Numbered from the stretch's first letter, positions 35,272 to 47,457 are shown. The stretch: DNA of 64,000 bases from Rapana venosa (GCA_028751875.1 CM054135.1:60766229-60830228); one strand, 5' to 3'. Notes: generated by a model not told the origin, from the sequence alone. Numbers and translations: made by a program.

Positions 35272-35735
35272 CTGAAAGAGAGACATTCAAGAATGAAAAC
35301 TTACGGTTTTAATTTATTACTGGGGTGCATTTCTTTTAAGAGTGTGTGTGTGTGCAAGTGATGTGAGAGGAGAGATTTTTATTTAAATACTTTTAAGGCA
35401 TACCAACTGAGTTACTATCAAACTGTATAGTATTTCTTATAATGGGATTGGTTTATATGTTTCAAGTAATAAAAAAACCAGTTTGGAATTACCTGATAGA
35501 AAATAAATTGTGAAGTTTATAACTATCTCTCAATAAACTTGGACACCCCATCTACAATTAATATTAGTCAGCAAAAGTATGCTGCACTTGAGGAAAAATA
35601 ATCTATGGGCAAATTGAAAGTACAATGTTCCCTTGCCATTTTTATACAAAATATACACAAAATTAGCATGTACATTTCATTAAGGCCTAAGCACTAGGCA
35701 CCAGGAGTAACGAATTTCATAACTGTCACCAGTAC

Positions 35736-35820
35736 CTTATTGGGTGCTTCCACTTGCTCGTGCCGCATCCTCAGGCATTGAAGTACCTAGGACGGGAACA
35801 GTCTTGTTGGCAGTATGATT
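35736..35820 (-). other. Small exon-like copy A7
   Basis: The acceptor TTGTGTGTAG|AATCATACTG and donor CAATAAG|GTACTGG are present. Confidence 0.55.
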
Positions 35821-35891
35821 CTACACACAAAAATGGAGACATTTTAAAATAATAATGTCTACACACACACAAAAACAGAGAGACAGACAGT

Positions 35892-35922
<31 letters not shown>

Positions 35923-36156
35923 CAAAAGACGAAAAAAACACAGCAAGCCAACTAGGCAATTCCGCAGTCATACAAGTGCAAACGTGTTTAAACACTATTG
36001 TGAGGTTATGCATACATGCACGCACACCCTTGAGTATACACACTTTTGTTACATGGGTGTGAAAAGAATCCCAGGTAGAGTAGCCCAAATTTTGCACAAA
36101 GAAATTTACTGCTACTGAAAGTAGTTTACAACATAAAACAACGCAAAGGTAAGACT

Positions 36157-36570
36157 GGGGTGGCATAACCTAGTGGTTAGAGCGTTGAGCTTGTGATCTG
36201 ATGTCCCAGGATCAAGCCACTATGGTGACACCTGTTCTAGGGAATTCTACCCTGGAGTTACTACTGTACTGACTTACTTCCCCAAGAGTCCTTTGCATGA
36301 GACTATAAACTGAGGCCCCAATGTGCAAATGCACACAGACGACCTTTTGCACACATTGAAAACCCATTTTGCTTTTCAAAAGAGTAGGCCACTGAGACAG
36401 AGAGTGAGAGAGAAATGGATGACAAGATTAAAAAACACCTCATGCATTCTGGTGTGTTTAGACACCATCCCCAAAGTTGGAATGCAGCTACCTTACTGGT
36501 GGGTTAAAATGATCACATACGGAATATTTCACCTAGCTGCTCTAAACAAGGAACAAACAAACAAAAAGTA
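36157..36570 (+). mobile_element. tRNA-derived SINE (between A7 and B7)
   Basis: The head 'ggcataacctagtggttaga' is present; the end is 'ctagctgctctaaacaagga'. Confidence 0.85.
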
Positions 36571-36581
36571 CTGGTTATTAC

Positions 36582-36666
36582 CTTATTGAGGGCTTCCACT
36601 TGCCCGTGCCGCATCCTCAGGCATTGAAGTACCTAGGACGGGAACAGTCTTGTTGGCTGATTGATT
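36582..36666 (-). other. Small exon-like copy B7
   Basis: The acceptor TTTGTGTAG|AATCAATCAG and donor CAATAAG|GTAATAAC are present. Confidence 0.55.
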
Positions 36667-36734
36667 CTACACAAAAAAGTGGAGACAATTTTAAATTAAA
36701 TGCCTGCAAAGAGTCACACAGCAAGAAAGAAAGA

Positions 36735-36787
36735 GAAAGAGGAAGGAGGGAGGGAGGGAGGGAGGGAGAGAGAGAGGGAGAGAGAGA

Positions 36788-36841
<54 letters not shown>

Positions 36842-36895
36842 AGACAGAGAGAGAAGACAGAGTGAAAGAGGCAGAGAAAGACAGAGAGAGACAAA

Positions 36896-36941
<46 letters not shown>

Positions 36942-36947
36942 CAGAGA

Positions 36948-36991
<44 letters not shown>

Positions 36992-37015
36992 GAGAGGAAG
37001 GAGAGAGAGAGAGCA
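36735..37015. repeat. Long (GGGA)n/(GA)n tract
   Basis: About 280 bp of near-pure purine on the plus strand, upstream (minus sense) of the B7 acceptor. Overlapping Arg-Glu and Ser-Leu open frames are artefacts. Confidence 0.97.
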
Positions 37016-37216
37016 AGCAAGCAAGCCAGCCAAGTCAGCAGTTACACAAACTGCTAAAGAATCATATTCAAATAGGCTTGCATTGTCACACACACCACAA
37101 ACAGACATGCACAAGTGTTCATACTTGTTAGATGGATGGTATGACGAAATCCCTCAGGGTAGGGCAGCTAAAATTTCGCACAAGGAAATTTGCTGTTACT
37201 AAAAGAAGTATACAAT

Positions 37217-37625
37217 ACAACAAAAAAAGAGTTGGGTAAAATAGCTAAATGGTTCAGAGCGCTGTGCTTGTGATATGTCAGTCCAGGATCAAGCCACCAC
37301 AGCGAAGCGTATTTTAGGGAATTTAACCCTGGAGTTAATAGTACTGACCCCACTCTTACAAAGAGTCCTTTGGACAAGACTATAAAATGAGGCCCCATGT
37401 GCAAACACATACAAAACACCTTGTGCACACAGTAGAAACTCATACTGCTTTTTGAAAGAGTAGGCCATTTCATGATGGTAAGAATGGATGACAACATTTT
37501 AAAAATGCGTGAAAACAGGGTTATGTTTAGACACCATCATAAAGGTGGAATGTGGCTACCTTACAGGTGGGTAAAAATGGTCGCATACACAATCTAACCA
37601 TTGCTGAACCTTGGTGCTCTAGCTA
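37217..37625 (+). mobile_element. tRNA-derived SINE (between B7 and array VIII)
   Basis: The head 'aaaatagctaaatggttcag' is present; the end is 'ttggtgctctagctaaggaa'. It is close to the 27287 and 33547 copies. Confidence 0.85.
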
Positions 37626-37665
37626 AGGAACACAAAATAAACCCCAAAAGAAAGAAAAAACATAC

Positions 37666-38918
37666 CTAGTGGAATTTTGTAGTTCCTTTCTTGACATAAA
37701 AGGTGGTGGTAGAACTCTGACCGCGACTTGGCAGTGCAGTTTTCCAAGGTGCAGTTTTTTATGGTGCTGCTGTCCAAGTTGCAGTTCTCCATGGTGTAGT
37801 TTTCCATGGTGCCTCTACAATGGTGCAGTCTTCCATGGTGTCATCTTCCATGGTGCTCTTGGGTGTACTTCTATATAATGTTTTCTATGGTGCTGTTTTC
37901 CAAGGTGCAATCTTCCATAATGCAGTGTTGTATGAAAAAGTCCTCCAGGATGAAGGCCTTTCTGGCAAAGTCCTTTGGGTTGGAGTCCCTTATGGTGAAG
38001 TCCTTTGTGGTGAAGTCCTTTGTAGTGAAGTTCCTCTGTGGCGAGGTCCTTTGGTGGTGAAGTCCTTTGTAGTGAAATCTTTTGCAGTGAAGTCCTCTGA
38101 GATGAAGTCTTTTGTGGTGGTCCTCTGTGGTGAAGTCTTTTGTGGTGGTCCTCTGTGGTGAAGTCTTTTGTGGTGAAGTCTTTTGTGGTGGTCCTCTGTG
38201 GTGAAGTCTTTTTGTGGTGGTCCTCTGTGGTGAAGTCTTTTGTGGTGAAGTCTTTTGTGGTGGTCCTCTGTGGTGAAGTCTTTTGTGGTGAAGTCCTCTG
38301 TGGTTAAGTCTTTTGTGGTGAAGTCCTCTGTGGTGAAGTCTTTTGTGGTGAAGTCCTCTGTGGTGAAGTCTTTTGTGGTGAAGTCCTCTGTGGTGAAGTC
38401 TTTTGTGGTGAAGTCCTCTGTGGTGAAGTCCTTTGTGGTGAAGTCTTATGGTGAAGTCTTTTGTGGTGGTCCTCTGTGGTGAAGTCCTTTGTGGTGAAGT
38501 CCTCTGTGGTGAAGTCTTTTGTGGTGAAGTCTTTTGTGGTGGTCCTCTGTGGTGAAGTCTTTTGTGGACCTCTAAGGAGAAGTACTTTGAGGTGAAGTCT
38601 TTTGTGGTGAAGTCCTTTGTGGTGAAGTCTTTCATGGAGAAGTCCTCAATGGCAAAGTCCTTTGTGATGAAGATCTTTGTGCTGAAGTCCTCTAGGGTCA
38701 CATCTTATGTGGGCAATTCCCTTTAGGTGAAATCCTCTATGATGAAGTTCTTTTTGTTGAAGTCCTGTATGGTGAAGTCATATGCAGTGCAGTCCTTTAT
38801 GATGGAAGTCTTTATGTGGTGTTGACCTTTATGGTGAAGTCCTTTGTGGTGAAGTCCTTTATGGTTAAGTCCTTTATGGTGAAGTCCTCTATGTAGTTTT
38901 CCAAAAGATCAGCAAGGC
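37666..38918 (-). repeat. 15-bp array, exon-like block VIII
   Basis: About 83 units. The acceptor CTCTTTTAG|GCCTTGCTG and donor CCACTAG|GTATGT are present. The stretch 38280-38440 is the most regular in the family, an alternation of 'gaagtcctctgtggt' and 'gaagtcttttgtggt', giving a 30-bp higher-order unit. The longest minus open frame is 276 codons and mixes three readings. Confidence 0.8.
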
Positions 38919-39383
38919 CTAAAAGAGAGAGACATTCAAGAACGAAAACTTACGGTTTTAATTTATTACTGGGGTGCATTTCTTTTAAGAGTGTGTGTGT
39001 GTGAGTGATGTGAGAGGAGAGATTTTTATTTAAATACTTTTAAGGCATACCAACTGAGTTACTATCAAACTGTATAGTATTTCTTATAATGGAATTGGTT
39101 TATATGTTTCAAGTAATAAAAAGAAAAGTTTGGAATTACCTGATAGAAAATAAAATTGTGAAGTTTATATCTATCTCTCAATAAACTTGGACACCCCATC
39201 TACAATTAATATTAGTCAGCAAACGTATGCTGCACTTGAGGAAAAATAATCTATGGGCAAATCGAAAGTACAATGTTCCCTTGCCATTTTTATACAAAAT
39301 ATACACAAAATTAACATGTAGATTTCATTAAGGCCTGAGCACTAGGCACCAGGAGTGACGAATTTCACAACTGTCACCAGTAC

Positions 39384-39468
39384 CTTATTAGGTGCTTCCA
39401 CTTGCTCGTGCCGCATCCTCAGGCATTGAAGTACCTAGGACGGGAACAGTCTTGTTGGCAGATTGATT
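39384..39468 (-). other. Small exon-like copy A8
   Basis: The acceptor TTTTGTGTAG|AATCAATCTG and donor TAATAAG|GTACTGG are present. In this copy the frame carries two consecutive stops (TAA TAA) before the donor. Confidence 0.55.
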
Positions 39469-39523
39469 CTACACAAAAAAATGGAGACATTTTAAAAAAA
39501 AAAGTCTGCACACACACAAAAAC

Positions 39524-39594
<71 letters not shown>

Positions 39595-39814
39595 AAAAGA
39601 CACAGCAAGCCAACCAGGCAATTCAGCAGTCATACCAAGTACAGACATGTGTTCAAAGACTATTGTGTGGTCATGCATACATGCACGCACACACATGAGT
39701 ACACACTTTTGTTACATGGGTGTGAACAGAATTCCAGGTAGAGTAGCCCAAATTTTGCACAAAGAAATTTGCTGTTACTGAAAGTAGTCTACAACACAAT
39801 ACACAAAGGTAAGA

Positions 39815-40215
39815 CTGGGGTGGCATAACCTAGTGGTTAGAGCGTTGAGCTTGTGATCTGATGGCCAAAAATTAAGCCGCTATGGTGACACCTGTTCTAA
39901 GGAATTCTACCTGGAGTTACTATGGTACTGACTTTACTTCCCCAAGTGTCCTTTGTATGAGACTATAAACTGAGGCCCCATGTGCATTTTGCACACAGAT
40001 GACCTTTTGCACACATTAAAAATCCATTTTGCTTTTCAAAAGAGTAGGTTACCAAGAGAGAGGAATGGATGACAAGATTAAAAAAACCCATGCATTCTGG
40101 TGTCGTGTGTAGACACCATCCCAAAAGTTGGAATGCAGCTACCTTACTGGTGGGTTAAAATGATCACATACGGGAAAATTTCACCTAGCTGCTCTAGCCA
40201 AGGAACAAAAACAAA
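39815..40215 (+). mobile_element. tRNA-derived SINE (between A8 and B8)
   Basis: The head 'ggcataacctagtggttaga' is present; the end is 'ctagctgctctagccaagga'. Confidence 0.85.
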
Positions 40216-40236
40216 AAAAAGAATACTGGTTAATAC

Positions 40237-40321
40237 CTTATTGGGTGCTTCCACTTGCCCGTGCCGCATCCTCAGGCATTGAAGTACCTAGGACAGGAAC
40301 AGTCTTGTTGGCAGATTGATT
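40237..40321 (-). other. Small exon-like copy B8
   Basis: The acceptor TTTTGTTTAG|AATCAATCTG and donor CAATAAG|GTATTAAC are present. Confidence 0.55.
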
Positions 40322-40379
40322 CTAAACAAAAAAATGGAGACATTTTAAAACTAAATACCTGCAAAGACTCACACAGAAA

Positions 40380-40419
40380 AAAAGAAGGAAAGAAAGAGAG
40401 AGAAAGAGAAAGAGAGAGG

Positions 40420-40455
<36 letters not shown>

Positions 40456-40460
40456 AAGAG

Positions 40461-40496
<36 letters not shown>

Positions 40497-40523
40497 GCAG
40501 AGAAAAGACACAGAGACAGAGGA

Positions 40524-40591
<68 letters not shown>

Positions 40592-40595
40592 GGAA

Positions 40596-40644
<49 letters not shown>
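40380..40644. repeat. (GA)n/(GACA)n tract
   Basis: About 260 bp of purine-rich repeat upstream (minus sense) of the B8 acceptor. Confidence 0.97.
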
Positions 40645-40647
<3 letters not shown>

Positions 40648-40709
40648 AGGCAGCCAAGTCAGCAGTTATATAAACTGTTAAAGAATCATATTCAAACAGG
40701 CTTGCATTG

Positions 40710-41042
40710 TTTTAATAATAATATATGGAATTTATATAGCGCTGAATCTTGTAAAGCAACAAATCAAAGCGCTCAGATGACTCCCCCAGTTCCCTGATAA
40801 AGGGAGATAACCACTCCTAGGCTGACGACAACTCTTCCACAACCTGTAGTTTGGGGGATAAGATGTCAGCCATTTCAACAGATGGACGTGGTTTATTTAT
40901 TTATTTATACCACTTTAAGTCACGGCAGATTTCTCTGCGTGAAATTCGGGATGCTCTTCCCGGGGAGAGCGCGTTGCCACAAGAGCAGCACCACCCATTT
41001 TGTTTTTTTTCCTGTCTGCAACAGTATTTGTTTCCCTATCAG
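40710..41042 (+). mobile_element. Inserted interspersed repeat, two parts
   Basis: 'ggaatttatatagcgctgaa' starts one part, and '(ttta)n' followed by 'cacggcagatttctctgcgt' and 'gaaattcggg' starts a second. Neither occurs in the other modules, so it is a later insertion between the GA tract of B8 and the next SINE. It replaces the usual 'ttagatgggtggtatgatga' sequence. Confidence 0.65.
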
Positions 41043-41049
41043 AGAAACT

Positions 41050-41455
41050 GAGTTGGGTGGAATAGCTTAGTAGTCAGAGCGCTGCGCTTGTGATCTGTCA
41101 GTCCTGGATCAAGCCACCACGGCAAAGCCTATTTTAGGAAGTTTTACCCTGGAGTTAACGACAGTATTGACTCCATTCCTCCAAGAGTCCTTCGGACGAG
41201 ACTATAAACTGAGGCTCCAGGTGCAAATGCACACAGAACATCTTGTGCACACATTAAAAACCCTTTCCACCTTTCTGAAAAGAGTAGGCCATTTTGTGAT
41301 GGTAGGAACGCATGACAAAATTAAAAAAATGCATGCACACAGAGTCGTGTTTAGACACCATCCCCAAAGTCGGAATGCGGCTACCTTACAGGTGGGTAAA
41401 AATGGTTGCCAATGCAAATTCTCACCCTGGTTCTCTAGCCAAGGAACAACAAAAA
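41050..41455 (+). mobile_element. tRNA-derived SINE (before array IX)
   Basis: The head 'ggaatagcttagtagtcaga' is present; the end is 'ctggttctctagccaaggaa'. Confidence 0.85.
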
Positions 41456-41486
41456 AGAAAAAAGACAAAAAAAGACAGAAACATAC

Positions 41487-43054
41487 CTTCTGGGATTCTG
41501 TAGTTCCTTTCTTGACGTGCAAGGCGTTGGCAGAAATCCAACTTGAGCGACTTGGCAGTGTAGTTTCCAAGTTGCAGTTTTCATAGATGTAGCTCTCCAT
41601 GGTTTAGTTCTCCAGTTATCCATGTACTTTTCCAAGGTGCGGTCTACAATGGCGCAGTCTTCTATGGTATTACCTTCCATGGTGCTCTTGGGTGTACTTC
41701 TATATGTTTTCTATGGTGCAGTCTTCCATAGTGCAGTGTTGTATGGTGAAGTCCTCCAGGATGAAGTCCTTTATAGCAAAGTCCTTTGGGGGAAGTCTTT
41801 TATGGTGAAGTCCTTTTTGGTGCATTCCTTTGTGGTGAAGTTCCTTTGTGGTGAAGTCCTTTGTGGTGTAGTCCTTTGTGGTGAAGTCCTTTGTGGTGAA
41901 GTCCTTTGTGGTGAAGTCCTTTGAGGTAAAATCCTTTGTGGTGACATCTTTTGTGGCGAGGTCTTTTGTGGTGGAGTCTTGTGGTGGAGTCTTTTGTGGT
42001 GGTCCTCTGTGGTGAAGTCCTCTGAGGTGAAGTCCTTTATGGTGAAGTCCTTTGTAGTGAAGTCCTTTGTGGTGAAGTCCTTTGAGGTAAAGTCCTTTGT
42101 GGTAAAGTCCTTTGTGGTGATGTATTTTGTGGTGATGTATTTTGTGGTGAAGTCCTTTGTGGTGAAGTCCCTTGTGGTGACGTCTTTAATGGTGACGTCT
42201 TTTGTGGTGAAGTCCTTTGTGGTGAAGTCATTTGTGGTGAAGTCTTTTATGGTGAAGTCCTCTGTGGTGAAGTCCTTTGTAGTGAAGTCCTTTGTGGTGA
42301 AGTCCTTTAAGGTAAAGTCCTTTGTGGTGATGTATTTTGTGGTGACATCTTTTGTGGTGAAGTTCCTCTGTGGTGAAGTCCTTTGTGGTGACGTCTTTTG
42401 TGGTGGAGTCTTTTGTGGTGAAGTCCTCTGTGGTGAAGTCCTCCATGGTAAAGTCTTTTATGGTGAAGTCCTCTGTGGTGAAGTCCTTTGTGGTGAAGTC
42501 CTCTGTGGTGAAATCCTCTGTAGTGAAGTCTTTTGAGGTGAAGTTTTTTGTGGTGCAGTTCTCTGTGGTGGTCTTTTGTGGAGGTCTTTTGCAGTGAAAT
42601 CCTCTGTGGTGAAGTCCTTTGTGGTGAAGTCCTCTGTGGTGAAGTCCTCTGAGGTGAAGTCCTCTGAGGAGAATTACTTTGTGGTGAAGACTTTTGTAGT
42701 GAAGTCCTTTGTGGTACAATCTTTTATGGTGAATTCCTCAATGGCAAAGTCCTTTGTGGTGAAGTCCTTTAGGGTCATCTTATGTGGCGAAGTCCCTTTA
42801 GATGAAATCCTCTATGAAAAAGGTTTTATGGTGAAGTCCTCTATGGTGAAGTCATACGTAGCGCAGTCCTTTATGATGAAGTCTTTATGTGGTATTGACC
42901 TATATGGTGAAGTCATCTATGGTGAAGTTGTCTATGGTGAAGTCCTTTATGGTGAAGCCCTCTGCGGTGAAGTCCTTTGTGGTGAAGTCCTTTATGGTGA
43001 AGTCCTCTATGGTGTAGTCTTCCATAGTTTAGTTTTCCAAAACATCAGTGGGAC
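41487..43054 (-). repeat. 15-bp array, exon-like block IX
   Basis: About 104 units. The acceptor TGTCTCTTTCAG|GTCCCACTG and donor CCCAGAAG|GTATGT are present. The edge frame closes at once (…LENstop), so this copy cannot be read from its acceptor in that frame. Plus-strand open frames (VVKSF-type, 41979-42536) are mirror images of the same repeat. Confidence 0.8.
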
Positions 43055-43409
43055 CTGAAAGAGACATTCAAGAATAAAAACTAATGGTTTTAATTTATTA
43101 TACTGGTGCATTTGCTTTAAGAGTGCATGAGTGTGTGTGCTGTGAGAGATCCTTTTTTACGTCTCAAGAAATGTTTGGGATGATCTTGTAGAAAAACCTT
43201 TTGCAAAGTTCATAACTATCTCTCAATAAAGTTGGGCACCACATCTACTGATAAATATTAGCAAAAGAATGCCGTACTTGAGAAAAAATATCCTATGCGG
43301 AAACCGAAAGTACAATGTTCATTTATTTTGATCAGTTTTTATATACATACAAAATTAGCATGTTGGTTTAATTTTAGCCTGTGTCAAATTCTGTAACCGT
43401 ATCCAGTAC

Positions 43410-43494
43410 CTTATTGGGTGCTTCCACTTGCTTGTGCCGCATCCTCAGGCATTGAAGTACCTAGGACGGGAACAGTCTTGTTGGCAACACAATT
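43410..43494 (-). other. Small exon-like copy A9
   Basis: The acceptor TTTTGTGTAG|AATTGTGTTG and donor CAATAAG|GTACTGG are present; the prefix is diverged. Confidence 0.55.
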
Positions 43495-43884
43495 CTACAC
43501 AAAAAATGGTGTTTTTAAAATTAAATCCCAGCACACACACACGAGAGAGAGAGAGAGAGAGAGAGACAGACAAAAAGAGACAGGTAGAGAGACAGAGACA
43601 GGCAGTGAGACGGACAATAAGACACACGGAGAAAAAAAGACACACACAGAGCAACCTAGCTAGCTAAGTAATTCAGAAGTTATATACCATGTACACATAT
43701 GTGTTAAAAAACTATTGTGCGGTCATGCATACACACACACACACTCGAGAATACACTTTTGTTGCATGGGTAGCATGATGAAAAAAATCCTGGGTAGAGG
43801 TAGTCCAAGTTTTGCTCAGAGAAATTTGCTGTTACTGAAAGTAGTCTACAATACAACACAAAGTAACAGAGAAAGGTAAGACTT

Positions 43885-44262
43885 GGGTGGCATAGCCTAG
43901 TGGTTAAGATAAAGCCACTATTGTGACATGTTCTAAGGAATTTTACCCTGAAGTTAACAATAGTACTGACTCAACTCCCCCAAGAGTCCTTTGGATGAGA
44001 TTGTAACTTACGCCCCATGAGCGAATGCACACAGACAACCTTTTGCACACATTAAAATCCTGTTTCACTTTCCATAAGAGTAGGCTATTCCTTAACGGTA
44101 AGAATGCACGACAAATTAAAAAAAACAAAGCCCGCATGCTGGAGTTGTGTTTAGACACCATCCCCAAAGTTGGAATGCAGCTACCTTACTGGTGGGTTAA
44201 AATGATTGCATACGGAAAACTTCACCTAGCTGTTCTAGCCAAGAAACAAAAATTTAAAAAGA
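43885..44262 (+). mobile_element. tRNA-derived SINE, B box deleted (between A9 and B9)
   Basis: The head 'ggcatagcctagtggttaag' is followed directly by 'ataaagccac', so the B-box region is shortened. The rest of the body is present. Confidence 0.8.
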
Positions 44263-44279
44263 AAGAATACTGTTATTAC

Positions 44280-44363
44280 CTTATTGAGGGCTTCCACTTG
44301 CCCGTGCCACATCCTCAGGCATTGAAGTACCTAGGACGGGAACAGTCTTGTTGGCAGATGATT
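44280..44363 (-). other. Small exon-like copy B9 (8-base prefix)
   Basis: The acceptor TTTTGTTTAG|AATCATCTGC and donor CAATAAG|GTAATAAC are present. Phase-1 joining from block IX or a similar array gives ESSANKTVPVLG… and ends GSPQ-stop. Confidence 0.55.
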
Positions 44364-44736
44364 CTAAACAAAAAAATGGAGACATTTTAAAATTAAATGC
44401 CTGCAAAGACTCGCACAGAAAGAAAGAAAGAAAAAGAAAAAGAAAGAGAGAGAGACAGGCAGACAGACAGAGGGAGAAGACAGAAAAAGAGGCAGAGGAA
44501 GGAGAGAGAGAGCGAAAGAGCAAGCAAGGCAGCCAAGTCAGCAGTTATACAAACTGCTAAAGAATCATTTTCAAACAGGCTTGCATTGTCACACACACAT
44601 GCGCACATACCACAACAGACACAATCGATTGTTCATACTTGTTAGATAGGTGGTTTGATGACCCCCCCCCCCTAAGGTAGAGCAGCTAAAATTTTGCACA
44701 AGGAAATTTGCTGTTACTACAGAAACGTAACACTTG

Positions 44737-45130
44737 GGTACAATAGCTTAGTGGTCAGAGTGCTGCACTTGTGATCTGTCAGTCCAGGATCAAGCCACCA
44801 CGACAAAGACTATTTTAGGAAGTTTTACCCTGGAGTTAACGGCAGTAACGACTCCACTCCTCCAATAGTCCTTTGGATGAGACTATAAACCGAGGCTACA
44901 GGTGCGAATGCACACAGACCTTGTGCACACATTAAAAACCCATTCCACTTTTCGAAAAGAGTAGGCCATCTTGTGATGGTAGGAATGCATGACAAAATTT
45001 AAAAAATGCGTGCACACAGGGTCGTGTTTAGACACCATCCCCAAAGTCGGAATGCAGCTACCTTACAGGAGGGTAAAAATGGTTGCCAATGCAAATTCTC
45101 ACCTTGGTTCTCTAGCCAAGGAACCAAAAC
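44737..45130 (+). mobile_element. tRNA-derived SINE (between B9 and array X)
   Basis: The head 'acaatagcttagtggtcaga' is present; the end is 'ttggttctctagccaaggaa'. Confidence 0.85.
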
Positions 45131-45179
45131 AAATTTTAAAAAAAAGAGAAAAAAAAAAAGAGAAAGGACAGAAACATAC

Positions 45180-46859
45180 CTTTTGGAATTCTGTAGTTCT
45201 TTCCTCGACGTGCAAGGTGGTGGTAGAAATCCAACTGAGTGGCTTGGGAGTGTAGTTTTCCAAGGTGCAGTTTTCTGTGGTACTGCTGTCCAAGTTGCAG
45301 TTTTCATAGATGTAGTTCTCCATGGTTTAGTTTTCTATGGTGCCTCTACAATGGTGCAGTCTTCCTGGGTGCAGTCTTCTATGATGTCGTCTTCCATAGT
45401 GCTCTTGGGTGTAGTTCTATATAATATTTTCTATGGTGCTGTTTTCCAAGGTGCAGTCTTTCATAGTGCAGTGTTGTATGGTGAAGTTCTTGGTGGTGAA
45501 TTCTTTTCAGGTGAAGTTATCTGTGGTAAAGTCATTTGAAGTCACGTACAGAGAAGTCCTTTAGGGTGAAGACCTTTATGGTAAAGTCCTTTGGGGTGGA
45601 GTCCTTGATGGTGAAATCTTTTGTGGTGAAGTCCTCTGTGGTGAAGTCCTTTGTGGTGAAGTCCTTGATGGTGAAGTCCTTTGTGGTGGAGTCCTTGATG
45701 GTGAAGTCCTTGATGGTGAGGTCTTGTGGTGAAGTCCTTTGTGGTGAAGTCTTTTGTGGTGAAGTCCTGTGTGGTGAAGTCCTTGATGGTGAAGTCCTTT
45801 GTGGTGAGTCCTTTGTGGTGGAGTCCTTGATGGTGAAGTCTTGTGGTGAAGTCCTTTGTGGTGAGGTCCTCTGTGGTGAAGTCTTGTGGTGAAGTCCTTT
45901 GTGGTGAGGTCCTCTGTGGTGAGTCATTTGTGGTGGAGTCCTTGATGGTGAAGTCTTGTGGTGAGGTCCTTTGTGGTGAGATCCTCTGTGGTGCGAGTCC
46001 TCTGTGGTGGAGTCCTTGATGGTGAAGTCCTTTGTGGCGCGAATCCTCTGTGGTGGAGTCCTTGATGGTGAAGTCCTTTGTGGTGAGGTCCTCTGTGGTG
46101 GAGTCCTTTGTGGTAAAGTCTTTTGTTGTTAAGTCCTCCATGGTGAAGTCCTTTGTGGTGAAGCCATTTGCGGTGAAGTCCTCTGTGGTGCAGTCTTTTG
46201 TGGTGAAGTCCTCCATGGTGAAGTCCTTTGTGGTGAAGTCTTTTGTGGTGAAGTCTTCTGTGTGAATTCCTTTGTGGGGAAGTCCTTTGTGGCAAAGTCT
46301 TTTTTTGATGAAGTCCTCTATGGCAAAGTCATTTGTGGTAAAGTCCTTTGTAGTGAAGTCCTTTGTAGTGAAATCCTTTGTGGTGAAATCCTTTGTGGTG
46401 AAGTCCTTAAGGGTGAAACCCTGTGTGGTGAAGTCTTTTGTGGCAATGTCTGTGGTGAAGCTCTTTGTAGCAAAGTCCTTTGTAGCAAAGTCCTCTGTGG
46501 CGAAGTCCTGTGTGGTGAAGTCCTCTGCGGTGAAGTCCTTTGTGGTGAAGTCCTGTGTGCTGAAGGCCTGTGTGATGAGAAGTCCTTTGAGAAGAAGCCC
46601 TCTATGATGAAATCCTTTGTGGTGAAGTCCTCTATGGCAAAGTCCTCTGTGGTGAAATCCTTTGTGGTGAAGTCCTCTATGGCGAAGTCCTAAGTGGTGA
46701 AGTCCTCTACTGCAAAGTCCTTAATGTTGAAATCCTCCATGGCGAAGCTCTTCCTCGTGAAGTCCTTTATGGTGATGCTCTTTATGATGATGTCCTGTAT
46801 GGTGAAGTCTTATGTAGTGTAGTCTTCCACAGTGGAATTTTCCATAAGATCCTTAATGC
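45180..46859 (-). repeat. 15-bp array, exon-like block X (longest)
   Basis: About 110 units over 1.68 kb. The acceptor CTTTCTTTCAG|GCATTAAGG and donor TCCAAAAG|GTATGT are present. A minus open frame of 224 codons (46216 to 45542) exists, again mixing readings. The acceptor-edge frame closes at TAA about 50 bp in. Confidence 0.8.
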
Positions 46860-47321
46860 CTGAAAGAAAGACAGTTAAGAATAAAAACTTCTGGGTTTAA
46901 TTTATTACATGGGTGCATTTCCTTAACGGGTCAGGGTGTGCGTGCGTGTGTGTGGAGAGATTTTTATTTAAATACTTTTAGGCATAACATCTGACTTACT
47001 CTCATGTTATATGGTAAGATTGTACTGAAATTGGTTTATATGGTTCAAGCAACTTCGAAATTATCTGGTAGAAAAAAATTATTGGCGAAGCTCATAACCA
47101 CCTCTCCAAGTTGGATACTGCATCTACAGATTAATATTAGTCAGCAAAAGAATGCCGCACTTATGACAAAATATCTTATGTAGAAATCAAAAGTACATTG
47201 TTCACTTGTCTTAATCATGTCATTTTTATATAAATTATAAACAAAATGATCATGTATATATTCTATTAAGACCTGATCAGTAGGCATTAGTTGTGACTAA
47301 TTTCCTAACTGTTACCAGTAC

Positions 47322-47406
47322 CTTATTGGGTGCTTCCTCTTGCTTGTGCCGCATCCTCAGGCATTGAAGAACCTAGACCGGGAACAGGGTCGTTGGCAGA
47401 TTGATT
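47322..47406 (-). other. Small exon-like copy A10
   Basis: The acceptor TGTGTGTAG|AATCAATCTG and donor CAATAAG|GTACTGG are present. The core has several changes ('gaagaacctagaccgggaac', plus strand). Confidence 0.5.
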
Positions 47407-47457
47407 CTACACACACACAAAAAAAGACATTTGAAAATTAAATGCCTACATATACAC

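Noticed and set aside
12837..46693. Plus-strand proteins of the V-V-K-S-F or G-E-V-L-C type
   Set aside because: All splice-like borders of these arrays are on the minus strand; the plus frames are the complement of the same stop-free repeat.
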